Positions 56,508 through 64,000 of a DNA stretch of 64,000 bases are shown in pieces. Position numbers and translations under genes: made by a program. Within the stretch, counting starts at the first letter, position 1; each line of letters opens with the position of its first letter. The DNA comes from Pedobacter sp. MC2016-14 (GTDB lineage: Bacteria; Bacteroidota; Bacteroidia; Sphingobacteriales; Sphingobacteriaceae), in contig NZ_JAJMPA010000001.1 of the NCBI RefSeq assembly GCF_020991475.1, forward strand, positions 2,943,350 through 3,007,349. Direction: 5' to 3'. The notes below the pieces were generated by a model. It ran no database searches, was not told where the DNA came from, and was given only the letters and a program-made list of their open reading frames with translations.

Positions 56508-56539
56508 TTTGGTGTTCATGGTATAAAGTAGTACCTTTG
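56508..56539 (+). promoter_or_regulatory. Promoter of the cobalamin uptake operon
   Basis: TTTG (56508-56511), 20 bases, TACCTTTG (56532-56539), a full consensus match. The start near 56546 falls at the beginning of the riboswitch. Confidence 0.75.
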
Positions 56540-56540
56540 C

Positions 56541-56710
56541 GATGCTTTTGGTTCACTGGTTTTATTTTAATCAGGATTAAAAGGGAATACGGTGCAATTC
56601 CGTAACTGTCCCGCAGCTGTAAACTCCTTAACGGATCCAAATCAAGCCACTGTTTAATTATGGGAAGGCAGGTCATCCGGGAGTAAGTCAGAACACCTGC
56701 CATTTGCATT
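56541..56710 (+). ncRNA. Adenosylcobalamin riboswitch (B12 element)
   Basis: The conserved cobalamin aptamer is easy to follow. A closing stem pairs GATGC (56541-56545) with GCATT (56706-56710). GGGAATACGGTGCAATTCCG begins at 56583, then ACTGTCCCGCAGCTGTAA (the B12-box region), AGCCACTG, GGGAAGGCAGG, and GTAAGTCAGAACACCTGCC (to 56701), whose end pairs with GGCAGGT. Downstream, GTGAGT (56745-56750) can pair with ACTCAC (56802-56807), nine bases before the receptor ATG, which suggests control of translation start. No T-run terminator is visible. It would lower expression of the locus when cobalamin is plentiful. Confidence 0.93.
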
Positions 56711-56815
56711 GGAATTTCATAGCTTTCGGGGACTGAAGCTTGGAGTGAGTGCTTATTGGATGTATTTCATTTCCTTGATCTAACTGTTTGCTGTGGGTAT
56801 TACTCACATCAAAAA

Positions 56816-58873
56816 ATGAAAAGAAACAAGATTGCCTTAAATGGCAGTACTTATTTTTATCTATATTTTGCTATTGTATGGCTTTGTGGCGCTATGCCCA
56901 AATTTGCTCTTGCACAAATAGAGCCCAACAAAGGAGATTCTATTGCAGATCAAAACAAGCTTAGGGAGGTTGCTATCCGTGCATATAAATTAAATAAACG
57001 TCAGCTATCTTCCTCTCCATTGCAAATACTTTCAGGAACTGATCTTGATAAAATGAATAGCCTTTCCGTGGCTGATGCGATAAGATATTTTTCTGGAGTT
57101 CAAATAAAGGATTACGGGGGCATAGGAGGTTTAAAGACTATTAATGTAAGAAGTATGGGCACTAACCATACTGCCGTATTTTATGATGGTGTGCAATTGG
57201 GAAATGCTCAGAACGGGCAAGTTGATTTAGGTAAGTTTTCGCTGGACAATATCGAAGAAATTGAACTTTATAACGGACAGAAAAGTGAAATATTTCAATC
57301 TGCAAAGGGTTTCGCATCAGGAAGCTCACTCTATTTAAATACAAAACAGCCAGAATTTAAAAATAGGGAATACAACCATGTCAGGGCTGCCTTTAAAACG
57401 GGCTCATTCGGACTCATCAATCCTTCTTTGCTTTGGCAGCATAAATTGAGTGATAGGGTAGTTAACACCTTAAACGCCGAATTTAAAAATGCTAATGGCA
57501 AGTATAAATTCAGAAATACGAACGGCATTTATGATACCACATTGGTACGTGAAAATGGCGACATAAAATCCTTCCGAATTGATGAATCTGTGTATAGTAA
57601 ATTGCGCGACAGCAGTATATGGACTGCCAAATTTTACTTTTATAGCGATGAGCAAGGCTTACCGGGTGCAATCGTACGCGATAGGTATGATTTTAGTCAG
57701 CGATTGTGGAACCGGAATTTCTTCATGCAGTCAACCTACAAAAAGGAAGCTGGCCAATATAATTTAATGGCAGTAATAAAATATTCAAATGATTACCAGC
57801 GATATTTAGATCCTGATATTGTAAAGGATAACGGTTTGCTAAACAATAAATTCAGGCAGCAAGAAGTTTATTTTTCTTTGGTAAATCGTTATAAGCTAAA
57901 TTCTTTTTGGGATGTAGTTTTATCCGGCGATTATCAGCGCAATACTATGGATGCAAATTTAGAGCGTTTCCCTTACCCCACAAGAAATACGTTTTTAAGC
58001 GCATTGGCTACTCAGTTTAAATTTAGTCGTTTAGACATACAAGCAAACGTTTTGGCTACTTATGTCAATGACAAAGTACAACAATACTTTTCGGCAGGTA
58101 AAAAAACAAAGCTTACACCAACAGTTATGGTCTCCTGGCAACCTTTCAATGTCAAAGAGTTTAGGTTACGCAGCTTTTATAAAAGCATTTTTAGAATGCC
58201 TACTTTTAATGATTTATATTACACAAGTATTGGTAGTACTTTTTTAAGTCCTGAAAGGACTAAACAATACGATCTTGGTTTAACATATACCAAAATCTTT
58301 GAACACAAGCTACTAAGCCAGCTTTCCCTGCAAGCTGACTCCTATTACAATGAAGTTACAGATAAAATTGTAGCTGTCCCAGGTACAAACCTTTTTAGAT
58401 GGAGCATGCAAAATCTTGGTGTCGTAAAAATAAAAGGACTGGATGTTAACCTTCAGTCTGTCTGGCATCCTGATCAGGTAATTACTTTAAATGCTGGTTT
58501 AACCTATACTTACCAACAGGCGCTCAATGTCACAAATGTAAATTTGAATTATAGAAATCAGATACCTTATACGCCAGTGCATAGCGGCTCATTTATGGCT
58601 GGAGCAGAATGGAGATGTATCTCATTAAACTACAGTTACATTTATACTGGACTCCGTTATAGTCAAAGTGCAAATGTGGTCTCAAATTACGTCCCAGCAT
58701 GGTATACGCATGATATAGCATTTCGTTACAACAAACAGCTCAATGATTTAAAAGGAACCCAGCTTAGTTTGTCGGCAGAGGTTAATAATCTTTTAAATCA
58801 ATATTATAACGTGGTTTTAAATTATCCAATGCCCGGAAGGTATTACCGGTTTACATTAGCTTATTCCTATTAG
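56816..58873 (+). CDS. btuB: TonB-dependent outer-membrane receptor, cobalamin type
   Basis: 685 residues from the ATG at 56816, just after the riboswitch platform; the frame is open further up (TTG 56756) but that would run into the RNA element. A signal peptide ends near ALAQ. The plug domain is clear (LSVADAIRYFSGVQIKDYGG, INVRSMGTNHTAVFYDGVQLG, LDNIEEIELYNG) and the rest is a strand-rich barrel ending in YYRFTLAYSY, with a terminal aromatic. Cobalamin as substrate follows from the riboswitch and the downstream BtuG-like genes; the gene symbol rests on that context. Confidence 0.9.
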   Translation: MKRNKIALNGSTYFYLYFAIVWLCGAMPKFALAQIEPNKGDSIADQNKLREVAIRAYKLNKRQLSSSPLQILSGTDLDKMNSLSVADAIRYFSGVQIKDYGGIGGLKTINVRSMGTNHTAVFYDGVQLGNAQNGQVDLGKFSLDNIEEIELYNGQKSEIFQSAKGFASGSSLYLNTKQPEFKNREYNHVRAAFKTGSFGLINPSLLWQHKLSDRVVNTLNAEFKNANGKYKFRNTNGIYDTTLVRENGDIKSFRIDESVYSKLRDSSIWTAKFYFYSDEQGLPGAIVRDRYDFSQRLWNRNFFMQSTYKKEAGQYNLMAVIKYSNDYQRYLDPDIVKDNGLLNNKFRQQEVYFSLVNRYKLNSFWDVVLSGDYQRNTMDANLERFPYPTRNTFLSALATQFKFSRLDIQANVLATYVNDKVQQYFSAGKKTKLTPTVMVSWQPFNVKEFRLRSFYKSIFRMPTFNDLYYTSIGSTFLSPERTKQYDLGLTYTKIFEHKLLSQLSLQADSYYNEVTDKIVAVPGTNLFRWSMQNLGVVKIKGLDVNLQSVWHPDQVITLNAGLTYTYQQALNVTNVNLNYRNQIPYTPVHSGSFMAGAEWRCISLNYSYIYTGLRYSQSANVVSNYVPAWYTHDIAFRYNKQLNDLKGTQLSLSAEVNNLLNQYYNVVLNYPMPGRYYRFTLAYSY

Positions 58874-58874
58874 C

Positions 58875-60005
58875 ATGAAAACAAAAATATTAATGGTATG
58901 CACATCAGCGTTAATGCTGCTCATCTGTTCATGTAGAAAAGATGCACAGATCAATCCTGATGAAACAGAAACAGGTAACCCAGATCCACAGAGTATAGCA
59001 AAAGGACTTTATCTGGCCAACGAAGGGAATCTGGGTAGTAATAAAGCAAGTATAGATTATCTTGATTTCGCTACTGGTATTTACCGTAAAAACATATATG
59101 CACAAGTAAATCCTGAAGTCGTAAATGGTCTGGGTGATGTTGCTAACGATGTAGCTGTTTACGGAACTAAACTTTATGTGGTGGTCAATGCATCTAATAA
59201 AGTAGAAGTGATGAATGCCAAAACTGGTAAGAGAATTGGGCAAATTAACATATTAAACTGCCGTTATATCACCTTCAATAAAGGCAAGGCCTATGTCAGT
59301 GCTTACCTCGGTACTATCGGAGATCCAAATGCCCCTCAAGGTATTGTTGCAAAAATAGATACAACTACTTTACAAGAAGTACAACGTATTGAAGTTGGCC
59401 GGCAACCCGAGGAAATGGCTATAGTGGGAGAGAAAATGTATGTTGCCAATTCAGGAGGATATAGTGTTTCCAACTATGAACGTACCGTAGCCGTTATAGA
59501 CTTAAATACTTTTCGGCTACTTAAAAAGATAGACGTAGCTATTAATTTAAACCGCATCAAAGCAGATAAATATGGAGACCTATATGTCACCTCCCGCGGA
59601 GATAATTACGAGACTCCAGCCAAGCTTTTCGTTATAGACACTAAAACGGAAACTGTAAAAAAAACTTTTAATATGGCGGTGAGTAATCTTGTCATTGATG
59701 AGGATAATGCATATTTCTATAGCAATGAATTCAGTTACATCACCGGAGATATTATACTCAATTATGGCATTTTGAATGTAAAGGATGAGGTGCTTACGGA
59801 TAAAAAATACATCACAGACGGCACAGATAAGGTCATTATCGTTCCTTTTGGAATAGCTGTAAATCCCTTTACCAAAGATGTCTATGTCACCGATGCTAAA
59901 GATTATGTTTCTCCAGGTACGCTTTACTGCTTTGATCCCTCAGGGAAAATGAAGTTTAGCGTCTCTACAGGCGATACTCCCGGGCATTTTGCTTTTTATT
60001 ACTAA
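58875..60005 (+). CDS. BtuG-like propeller lipoprotein (DUF5074/YncE type), copy 1
   Basis: 376 residues. Lipoprotein signal ending LLICSC (lipid Cys20), followed by RKD, close to the Bacteroidota surface-export signal. The body has propeller-like blades: LYLANEGNLGSNKASIDYLD, LYVVVNASNKVEVMNAKTG, AYVSAYLG, EMAIVGEKMYVANSGGYS, ERTVAVIDLNTF, NPFTKDVYVTDAKDYVSPG. This is the layout of BtuG, the surface protein that captures cobalamin and hands it to BtuB in gut Bacteroides. Gap to the receptor gene is 1 base. A second copy follows. Confidence 0.88.
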   Translation: MKTKILMVCTSALMLLICSCRKDAQINPDETETGNPDPQSIAKGLYLANEGNLGSNKASIDYLDFATGIYRKNIYAQVNPEVVNGLGDVANDVAVYGTKLYVVVNASNKVEVMNAKTGKRIGQINILNCRYITFNKGKAYVSAYLGTIGDPNAPQGIVAKIDTTTLQEVQRIEVGRQPEEMAIVGEKMYVANSGGYSVSNYERTVAVIDLNTFRLLKKIDVAINLNRIKADKYGDLYVTSRGDNYETPAKLFVIDTKTETVKKTFNMAVSNLVIDEDNAYFYSNEFSYITGDIILNYGILNVKDEVLTDKKYITDGTDKVIIVPFGIAVNPFTKDVYVTDAKDYVSPGTLYCFDPSGKMKFSVSTGDTPGHFAFYY

Positions 60006-60029
60006 ATCAATAATTATAAAACAATAAAT

Positions 60030-61139
60030 ATGAAAACAACAATTACAAGTTATATCAAAATCATCGCTTTAGCTATGATTGCCGCAGTAATTTTTAGTGC
60101 CTGCAGAAAAGATCATGGATATATTTATACCCCAGTTCCCGTAGCTACGCTTGGTGTGTATGTGCTTTCCGAAGGTAAATATGGCGATGCCAATAACAGT
60201 ACCATTACCTATTATAACACAACCACAGGTGCAACGGATAAAAACTTTTATAAAACACAAAATGGCACAGATCTGGGCAACAATGCTAATGATTTAAAAC
60301 AATATGGTCGTAAAATGTACTGTGTAGTGACCGGGACAACCTTTGCAGCGAAAGATTCTTACCTCGAGGTGATGAATACTGCTACGGGTAAATCAATCAA
60401 AAGAATTGCACTGTCTAACAGTGATGCTGGTTTTTTACCACGCTATATTGTGTTTGACAAAAGCAAAGCTTACATTTCCGCTTATGATGGCAGCATCACG
60501 AAAATTGATACTGCAAACCTGGTTATAGAATCAAGGATACAAGCAGGAGGGGCACTGGAGCAAATGGCCATCGCGAACAACAAACTCTACGTTGTAAATT
60601 CCGCACACTTCCAATTTGGTACTGCTAACAATTCTGCTGTCACTGTGATAGACTTAAATACCTTTACCAAATCAAAAGAAATTGCTGTAGGATATAATCC
60701 AACTAAAATTTCAGCGAACTCATCCGGAGATTTATTGGTGTTAAGCAAAGGAGATTACTTCAGCATACAGCCATCTGTAGATCGCATCAGTAGTATTACA
60801 GATACAAAAACCAATTCTGTCGCAAATTTAACTTATGAATATATCAACGTTACTGGTACTAAAGGCTTTGCAATTGGCGATTACACTGATCCATTTTTGA
60901 AATTAATCAATACAAGCACAGGTGCTTTAGGTAGCAACTTTATAACAGACGGAACGGTAATCGCTTCCCCTTATGGAATTACAACAAATCCCTTAGATTT
61001 TACTGTTTTTGTAGCAGATGCTAATAACTATGCTGCTGAAGGAAAAATATTCTGTTTTAGTCCTGAAGGTAAAAAGAACTATCAGTTCACTACAGGAGCT
61101 AATCCCCAAAGTGCCGTTTTTAACTATAAATATTTCTAA
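60030..61139 (+). CDS. BtuG-like propeller lipoprotein (DUF5074/YncE type), copy 2
   Basis: 369 residues, paralogous to the preceding gene: VYVLSEGKYGDANNSTITYYN, DLKQYGRKMYCVV, LEVMNTATGKSIKRI, EQMAIANNKLYVVNSAHF, NSAVTVIDLNTFTKSKEIAV, NPLDFTVFVADANNYAAEG. Lipid Cys25 in FSAC, followed by RKD. Both copies keep the same blade order but differ clearly in sequence, so they are an old duplication. They may differ in corrinoid choice or cover each receptor differently. Gap to the first copy is 24 bases. Confidence 0.88.
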   Translation: MKTTITSYIKIIALAMIAAVIFSACRKDHGYIYTPVPVATLGVYVLSEGKYGDANNSTITYYNTTTGATDKNFYKTQNGTDLGNNANDLKQYGRKMYCVVTGTTFAAKDSYLEVMNTATGKSIKRIALSNSDAGFLPRYIVFDKSKAYISAYDGSITKIDTANLVIESRIQAGGALEQMAIANNKLYVVNSAHFQFGTANNSAVTVIDLNTFTKSKEIAVGYNPTKISANSSGDLLVLSKGDYFSIQPSVDRISSITDTKTNSVANLTYEYINVTGTKGFAIGDYTDPFLKLINTSTGALGSNFITDGTVIASPYGITTNPLDFTVFVADANNYAAEGKIFCFSPEGKKNYQFTTGANPQSAVFNYKYF

Positions 61140-61157
61140 TAATTATATCCAATCAAA

Positions 61158-62264
61158 ATGAATTTTAAAAATCAGTTCCTTATTGTTTTAGTGTTTGCAG
61201 GCTTGTTTTCAGCCTGTAAAAAAGATGAAGAAGCAGAAGTACCACCAGCAGCAAAAATGGCCATTGAAACACCTGCTGTTGAGGCTAAAGTGAGTGAGAA
61301 AACTACATTTTCGGTATCTACAACCAACGGTAAGGGATTTCAGCATGAGTGGAAACTGGACGGTACAGTAGTGAGTACATTAACCTCTTATGACTTTACC
61401 CCAGCAAAATCAGGGACTTATATTATTGATTATACCGCCACGAATGCAGCAGGTACATTCACGTACAAATATACAGTTACGGTGCCCGTGCCAGAAGTGC
61501 CGGTAGGTACCAACAGCAATCGTTTTGTTACTACCTTATTTGAATACCTGCCTGCTCCAGGCCAGTATACAAACAAATCTATAGGAAGTTTGGCTACGGC
61601 TAAAGGGCTGGAAGGTAAGCAAGGAACATTGGTATCTTTAGGAGCTTGGGGAGGTTATATTGTTATGGGCTTTGATCATACCGTGATTAACCAAACAGGT
61701 AAAGATGACATCATCGTTTACGGAAACGCATTTGCTACTTTTGCTGAGCCGGGTATTGTTTGGGTGATGCAGGACGAGAACGGAAATGGAAGGCCTGACG
61801 ATACCTGGTACGAAATAAAAGGAAGTGAGTTTGGTAAAGAAGGTTATGTACGTGATTACGAAGTCACATACACGAAACCAGCTGTTGGCGGCAGTGTTTC
61901 CTGGCGAGATAATAAGGGAAAAACAGGAGTGGTTACTTTAACAAATGCAACCTTCCAGGCTTATCCTGTAGATGTTACTACAAATGAATATACCATCAAG
62001 GGATCATTATTACCTTCATCTAATATTTTTATGCCTACACCCACCAGCATCAGCAGTCTTCCTTTTACTTTTGGTTATGCTGATAATACAGTTGGTGGAG
62101 ATAATGTTGATATCGCTAATGCCGTTGATAAAAACGGTAATTCAGTAATGTTAAAAGGTATTGATTTTATAAAAATACAAACAGGCATTCAGGCAAATCT
62201 TGGTTGGCTTGGCGAATTGTCTACAGAAGTTACCGGCATTGCCGATATCAGCTTGATTAAGTAA
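61158..62264 (+). CDS. Surface lipoprotein of the cobalamin locus with a PKD-like and a Ca-loop motif
   Basis: 368 residues. The lipobox FSAC puts the lipid on Cys20, and the next residues KKDEEAE fit the lipoprotein export signal for the outer surface of Bacteroidota. Residues about 35-110 resemble a PKD-like Ig domain (GKGFQHEWKLDGTVVSTL, SGTYIIDYTATNAAGTF). The C-terminal 250 residues include DENGNGRPDDTWYEI, a dockerin/EF-hand-like calcium loop. It resembles the cell-surface proteins found beside BtuB in Bacteroides, one group of which (BtuH) binds cobalamin; whether this one does is inference. Confidence 0.75.
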   Translation: MNFKNQFLIVLVFAGLFSACKKDEEAEVPPAAKMAIETPAVEAKVSEKTTFSVSTTNGKGFQHEWKLDGTVVSTLTSYDFTPAKSGTYIIDYTATNAAGTFTYKYTVTVPVPEVPVGTNSNRFVTTLFEYLPAPGQYTNKSIGSLATAKGLEGKQGTLVSLGAWGGYIVMGFDHTVINQTGKDDIIVYGNAFATFAEPGIVWVMQDENGNGRPDDTWYEIKGSEFGKEGYVRDYEVTYTKPAVGGSVSWRDNKGKTGVVTLTNATFQAYPVDVTTNEYTIKGSLLPSSNIFMPTPTSISSLPFTFGYADNTVGGDNVDIANAVDKNGNSVMLKGIDFIKIQTGIQANLGWLGELSTEVTGIADISLIK

Positions 62265-62321
62265 GACCCAATTTTAATATTCAAAAAGAATCGGTAATTT
62301 TACCAGCTTAATAAATAACCT

Positions 62322-62918
62322 ATGTCAAAATTAGAATATAACCCACGTAATATTGTATTGCTGGTCATGATCCTGGCAATTACCTTATTCCGTTTACTCG
62401 TTACCTTTAATACTGATATTTTCAGCTTTGCAAATTTCTCATCTTTAGGGGCGGTTGCATTATTTGGAGGTGCATATTTTAAAGACAATCTGAAAGCATT
62501 TGCTTTTCCTATTTTAAGTCTCTTTCTGAGTGACTTTGTACTGGCAAATACTTTGTATAAGCAATACAGCAGCGGATTTCTTTATTCAGGATGGTATTGG
62601 GTATACATTGCTTTTGCATTGATGGTACTTGCAGGGAAATTGATTACCAGAAATAAAGTTAATGTTATTAATGTTGGAGTTGCCGCAATTGTCAGCATAT
62701 TTATTCATTGGATAGTAACTGACCTTGGTGTGTGGTATAATAATCCGCAATACGCTCAGGATCTTTCAGGTTATATGCTTTGCTTAGTTGCAGCCGTTCC
62801 TTTTGAACTTAAATTTTTAGGTGGAACGGTGGTTTACGCCGGAATACTTTTTGGTGGTTTTGAATTGCTGAAATCTAAATATCCGGTGCTGCAAGTTACT
62901 AGTACCCGGATCGCATAG
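62322..62918 (+). CDS. Integral membrane protein, DUF6580-like, of the cobalamin locus
   Basis: 198 residues with about five or six membrane segments (LLVMILAITLFRLLV, LGAVALFGGAYF, AFPILSLFLSDFVLA, WVYIAFALMVLAGKL, GVAAIVSIFIHWIVT, KFLGGTVVYAGILFGGFELL). The size and the FSSLGAVALFGGAYF opening recall ECF-type substrate-binding (S) subunits and the DUF6580 putative transport family. No ECF ATPase or BtuCD genes accompany it. Position in a riboswitch-controlled locus suggests inner-membrane uptake of cobalamin or a precursor. It is the last gene before the terminator. Confidence 0.8.
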   Translation: MSKLEYNPRNIVLLVMILAITLFRLLVTFNTDIFSFANFSSLGAVALFGGAYFKDNLKAFAFPILSLFLSDFVLANTLYKQYSSGFLYSGWYWVYIAFALMVLAGKLITRNKVNVINVGVAAIVSIFIHWIVTDLGVWYNNPQYAQDLSGYMLCLVAAVPFELKFLGGTVVYAGILFGGFELLKSKYPVLQVTSTRIA

Positions 62919-62939
62919 AAAAAAATAGATCATCTAACA

Positions 62940-62975
62940 GCCCTCTTTATGTAAGCATAAAGAGGGCTTTTTTTT
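62940..62975 (+). terminator. Terminator of the cobalamin operon
   Basis: Perfect 12-base arms GCCCTCTTTATG/CATAAAGAGGGC (62940-62951, 62956-62967) around TAAG, then eight T residues. Confidence 0.92.
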
Positions 62976-62980
62976 AGAGT

Positions 62981-63295
62981 TTAATTATTTTCACCTTTAT
63001 CATCATCAGGATCGTTTAACACGGTTTCAATTTCGTACCCGATGTGATCCACAGTATTATCGTCCAAAACAAAGTTTAGCCTATCTGCGTTTAAGGTGTA
63101 TTCATAAAAAGGCAAATCACCAGCTGTTATTTCTTCCAGAGGTACAATTTCCCAGCCGTCTGTGTCGTTCTCAAACCTAACTGCACCAAGTATACCACCA
63201 TAATAAATTACTTTGTAATATCCTTCATCGGTAGGCATAATAGTTAGTGTCACTTCTTTTTGGCCAAAGCCAACTCTTATGTTAAACGGTTCCAT
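62981..63295 (-). CDS. Small acidic protein of unknown function
   Basis: 104 residues from the ATG at 63295; TTG at 63310 is the longer choice. Not recognised. The first half is strand-rich (FNIRVGFGQKEVTLTIMPTDEG, YYKVIYYGGILGAV), the rest very acidic, ending DPDDDKGENN. No signal or membrane segment. It converges with the cobalamin operon, only a few bases past its terminator. Confidence 0.6.
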   Translation of the reverse strand: MEPFNIRVGFGQKEVTLTIMPTDEGYYKVIYYGGILGAVRFENDTDGWEIVPLEEITAGDLPFYEYTLNADRLNFVLDDNTVDHIGYEIETVLNDPDDDKGENN

Positions 63296-63421
63296 AAACT
63301 TATTAACCAATCAGACTTAAAATTGTTTTGCCCATCATTAACACCGCTTTATACAAATTGAGCTCAAACAAAACGACCATAACGATGTTAATTTACCATC
63401 ATTTACCAATGAAATTTAATT

Positions 63422-63985
63422 ATGGAAACGAATAATCAAAACTCCCGGGATAGCTCAAATAATACGCAATCAACGGATGAACACATTAAAACATTAGAAG
63501 GTACAGAGGCGCTTAAAAAGTTAAAGGACCTTGCTACTTCGGCAGAGAATTGTTTTTTCTGTACAAGTATCAAAACAGGTTTACCGCTTTCAGTACGGCC
63601 CATGTCTGTATTACAGGTTGATGACGAAGGTAATCTCTGGTTTATGAGCATGAAAGATAGTGCAAAGAATAAGGAAATTGAATCAGATCCTTTTACACAC
63701 TTATTTTTTCAGGAGAACAAAAACTCAGGTTTTTTAAATGTTTATGGGATCACGGAAATCAGTACCGACCAGGCAAAAATCGATGAACTATGGAATCCAC
63801 TGCTAAAGGTATGGTTTCAAGGTGGCAAAGAAGATCCTAATATTAGCCTGCTTAAAGTTGTTCCCACCAATGTATATTACTGGGATAATGTTCATGGCGA
63901 CATGATCGCATTTGCGAAAATGGCTGTCTCTATCGTTACCGGAAAAACTATGGATGATTCCGTTGAGGGAAACCTGAATTTTTAA
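63422..63985 (+). CDS. Pyridoxamine 5'-phosphate oxidase-like flavin-binding stress protein
   Basis: 187 residues. The split-barrel pattern is visible: CFFCTSIKTGLPLSVRPMSVLQVDDEGNLWFMSMKDSAKNKEI starting near residue 43, then THLFFQENKNSGFLNVYGI and KVVPTNVYYWDN. This matches the general stress protein 26 group, which binds FMN or FAD; no substrate is assigned. The N-terminal 35 residues are low-complexity, rich in Asn, Ser and Thr. A single-gene unit at the window end. Confidence 0.85.
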   Translation: METNNQNSRDSSNNTQSTDEHIKTLEGTEALKKLKDLATSAENCFFCTSIKTGLPLSVRPMSVLQVDDEGNLWFMSMKDSAKNKEIESDPFTHLFFQENKNSGFLNVYGITEISTDQAKIDELWNPLLKVWFQGGKEDPNISLLKVVPTNVYYWDNVHGDMIAFAKMAVSIVTGKTMDDSVEGNLNF

Positions 63986-64000
63986 AACTAAGGTTAGCTG

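Noticed and set aside
56491..56709. Minus-strand frame of 72 residues
   Set aside because: It is antisense to the cobalamin riboswitch and has no recognisable protein pattern.
56756..56815. Longer N-terminus of the TonB receptor from TTG
   Set aside because: It would translate the riboswitch expression region and place 20 non-signal residues ahead of a normal signal peptide at 56816.

Overview
The window looks like a chromosomal segment of a Bacteroidota bacterium, most likely family Sphingobacteriaceae (Pedobacter-like). The reasons are the AT-rich DNA, the many secreted proteins and lipoproteins with Bacteroidota-style signals, the ligase-associated repair cassette, and promoters that fit the Bacteroidota consensus TTTG-N19..21-TAnnTTTG. 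I could assign that promoter pattern in front of the phytochrome, tRNA-Arg, DUF2795 and cobalamin-locus transcripts. I saw no insertion sequence, prophage, CRISPR array or rRNA operon. The naming of the organism is an inference from gene content; no database search was run.

Layout. 1-3.1 kb: a red-light sensor (biliverdin-type bacteriophytochrome kinase plus single-domain response regulator) and a tRNA-Arg(TCT). 3.1-9.6 kb: a small secreted protein, a short UvrA paralogue without the UvrB-binding region, a DUF3253 protein and three consecutive unrecognised envelope proteins. 9.6-13.2 kb: a DnaQ-type exonuclease/GIY-YIG fusion, a second lone receiver, and a fused SpmA-SpmB membrane protein. 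13.2-23.1 kb: an S9 peptidase, then the leftward units pyrG-yidC and trpS-deoxynucleoside kinase-kdsB-lipoprotein. 23.1-31.2 kb: acyltransferase, gatC, a LolD-type ATPase, corrinoid adenosyltransferase, two tiny genes, ispD, queA, a MacB-type permease, an aminotransferase and a Nudix hydrolase.

31.2-37.0 kb holds a complete, tightly overlapping four-gene ligase-associated DNA repair operon (exonuclease, ATP-dependent ligase, Lhr-like helicase, metallophosphoesterase), divergent from a GntR-family regulator. 38.1-46.2 kb: a secreted propeller-amidohydrolase, then a rightward recQ-lipoprotein-transporter-Fe/S protein unit. 46.2-49.3 kb: the classic leftward translation operon thrS-infC-rpmI-rplT. 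49.5-50.8 kb: a LexA-like self-cleaving-type repressor divergent from a GIY-YIG-fold protein that has lost its catalytic residues, with inverted repeats of one architecture (ACTAA-N5-TTAGT) between them. 50.8-56.4 kb: a metallopeptidase-propeller-barrel protein and a class A penicillin-binding protein.

56.5-63.0 kb is a self-contained cobalamin uptake locus: promoter, adenosylcobalamin riboswitch, TonB-dependent receptor, two tandem BtuG-like propeller lipoproteins, a further surface lipoprotein with a calcium-loop-like motif, an integral membrane DUF6580-type protein and a strong terminator. The last kilobase carries an acidic small protein and a flavin-binding stress protein. The most promising places for new biology are the cobalamin locus (tandem capture proteins and an unassigned inner-membrane partner) and the repressor/inactive GIY-YIG pair with its operators.
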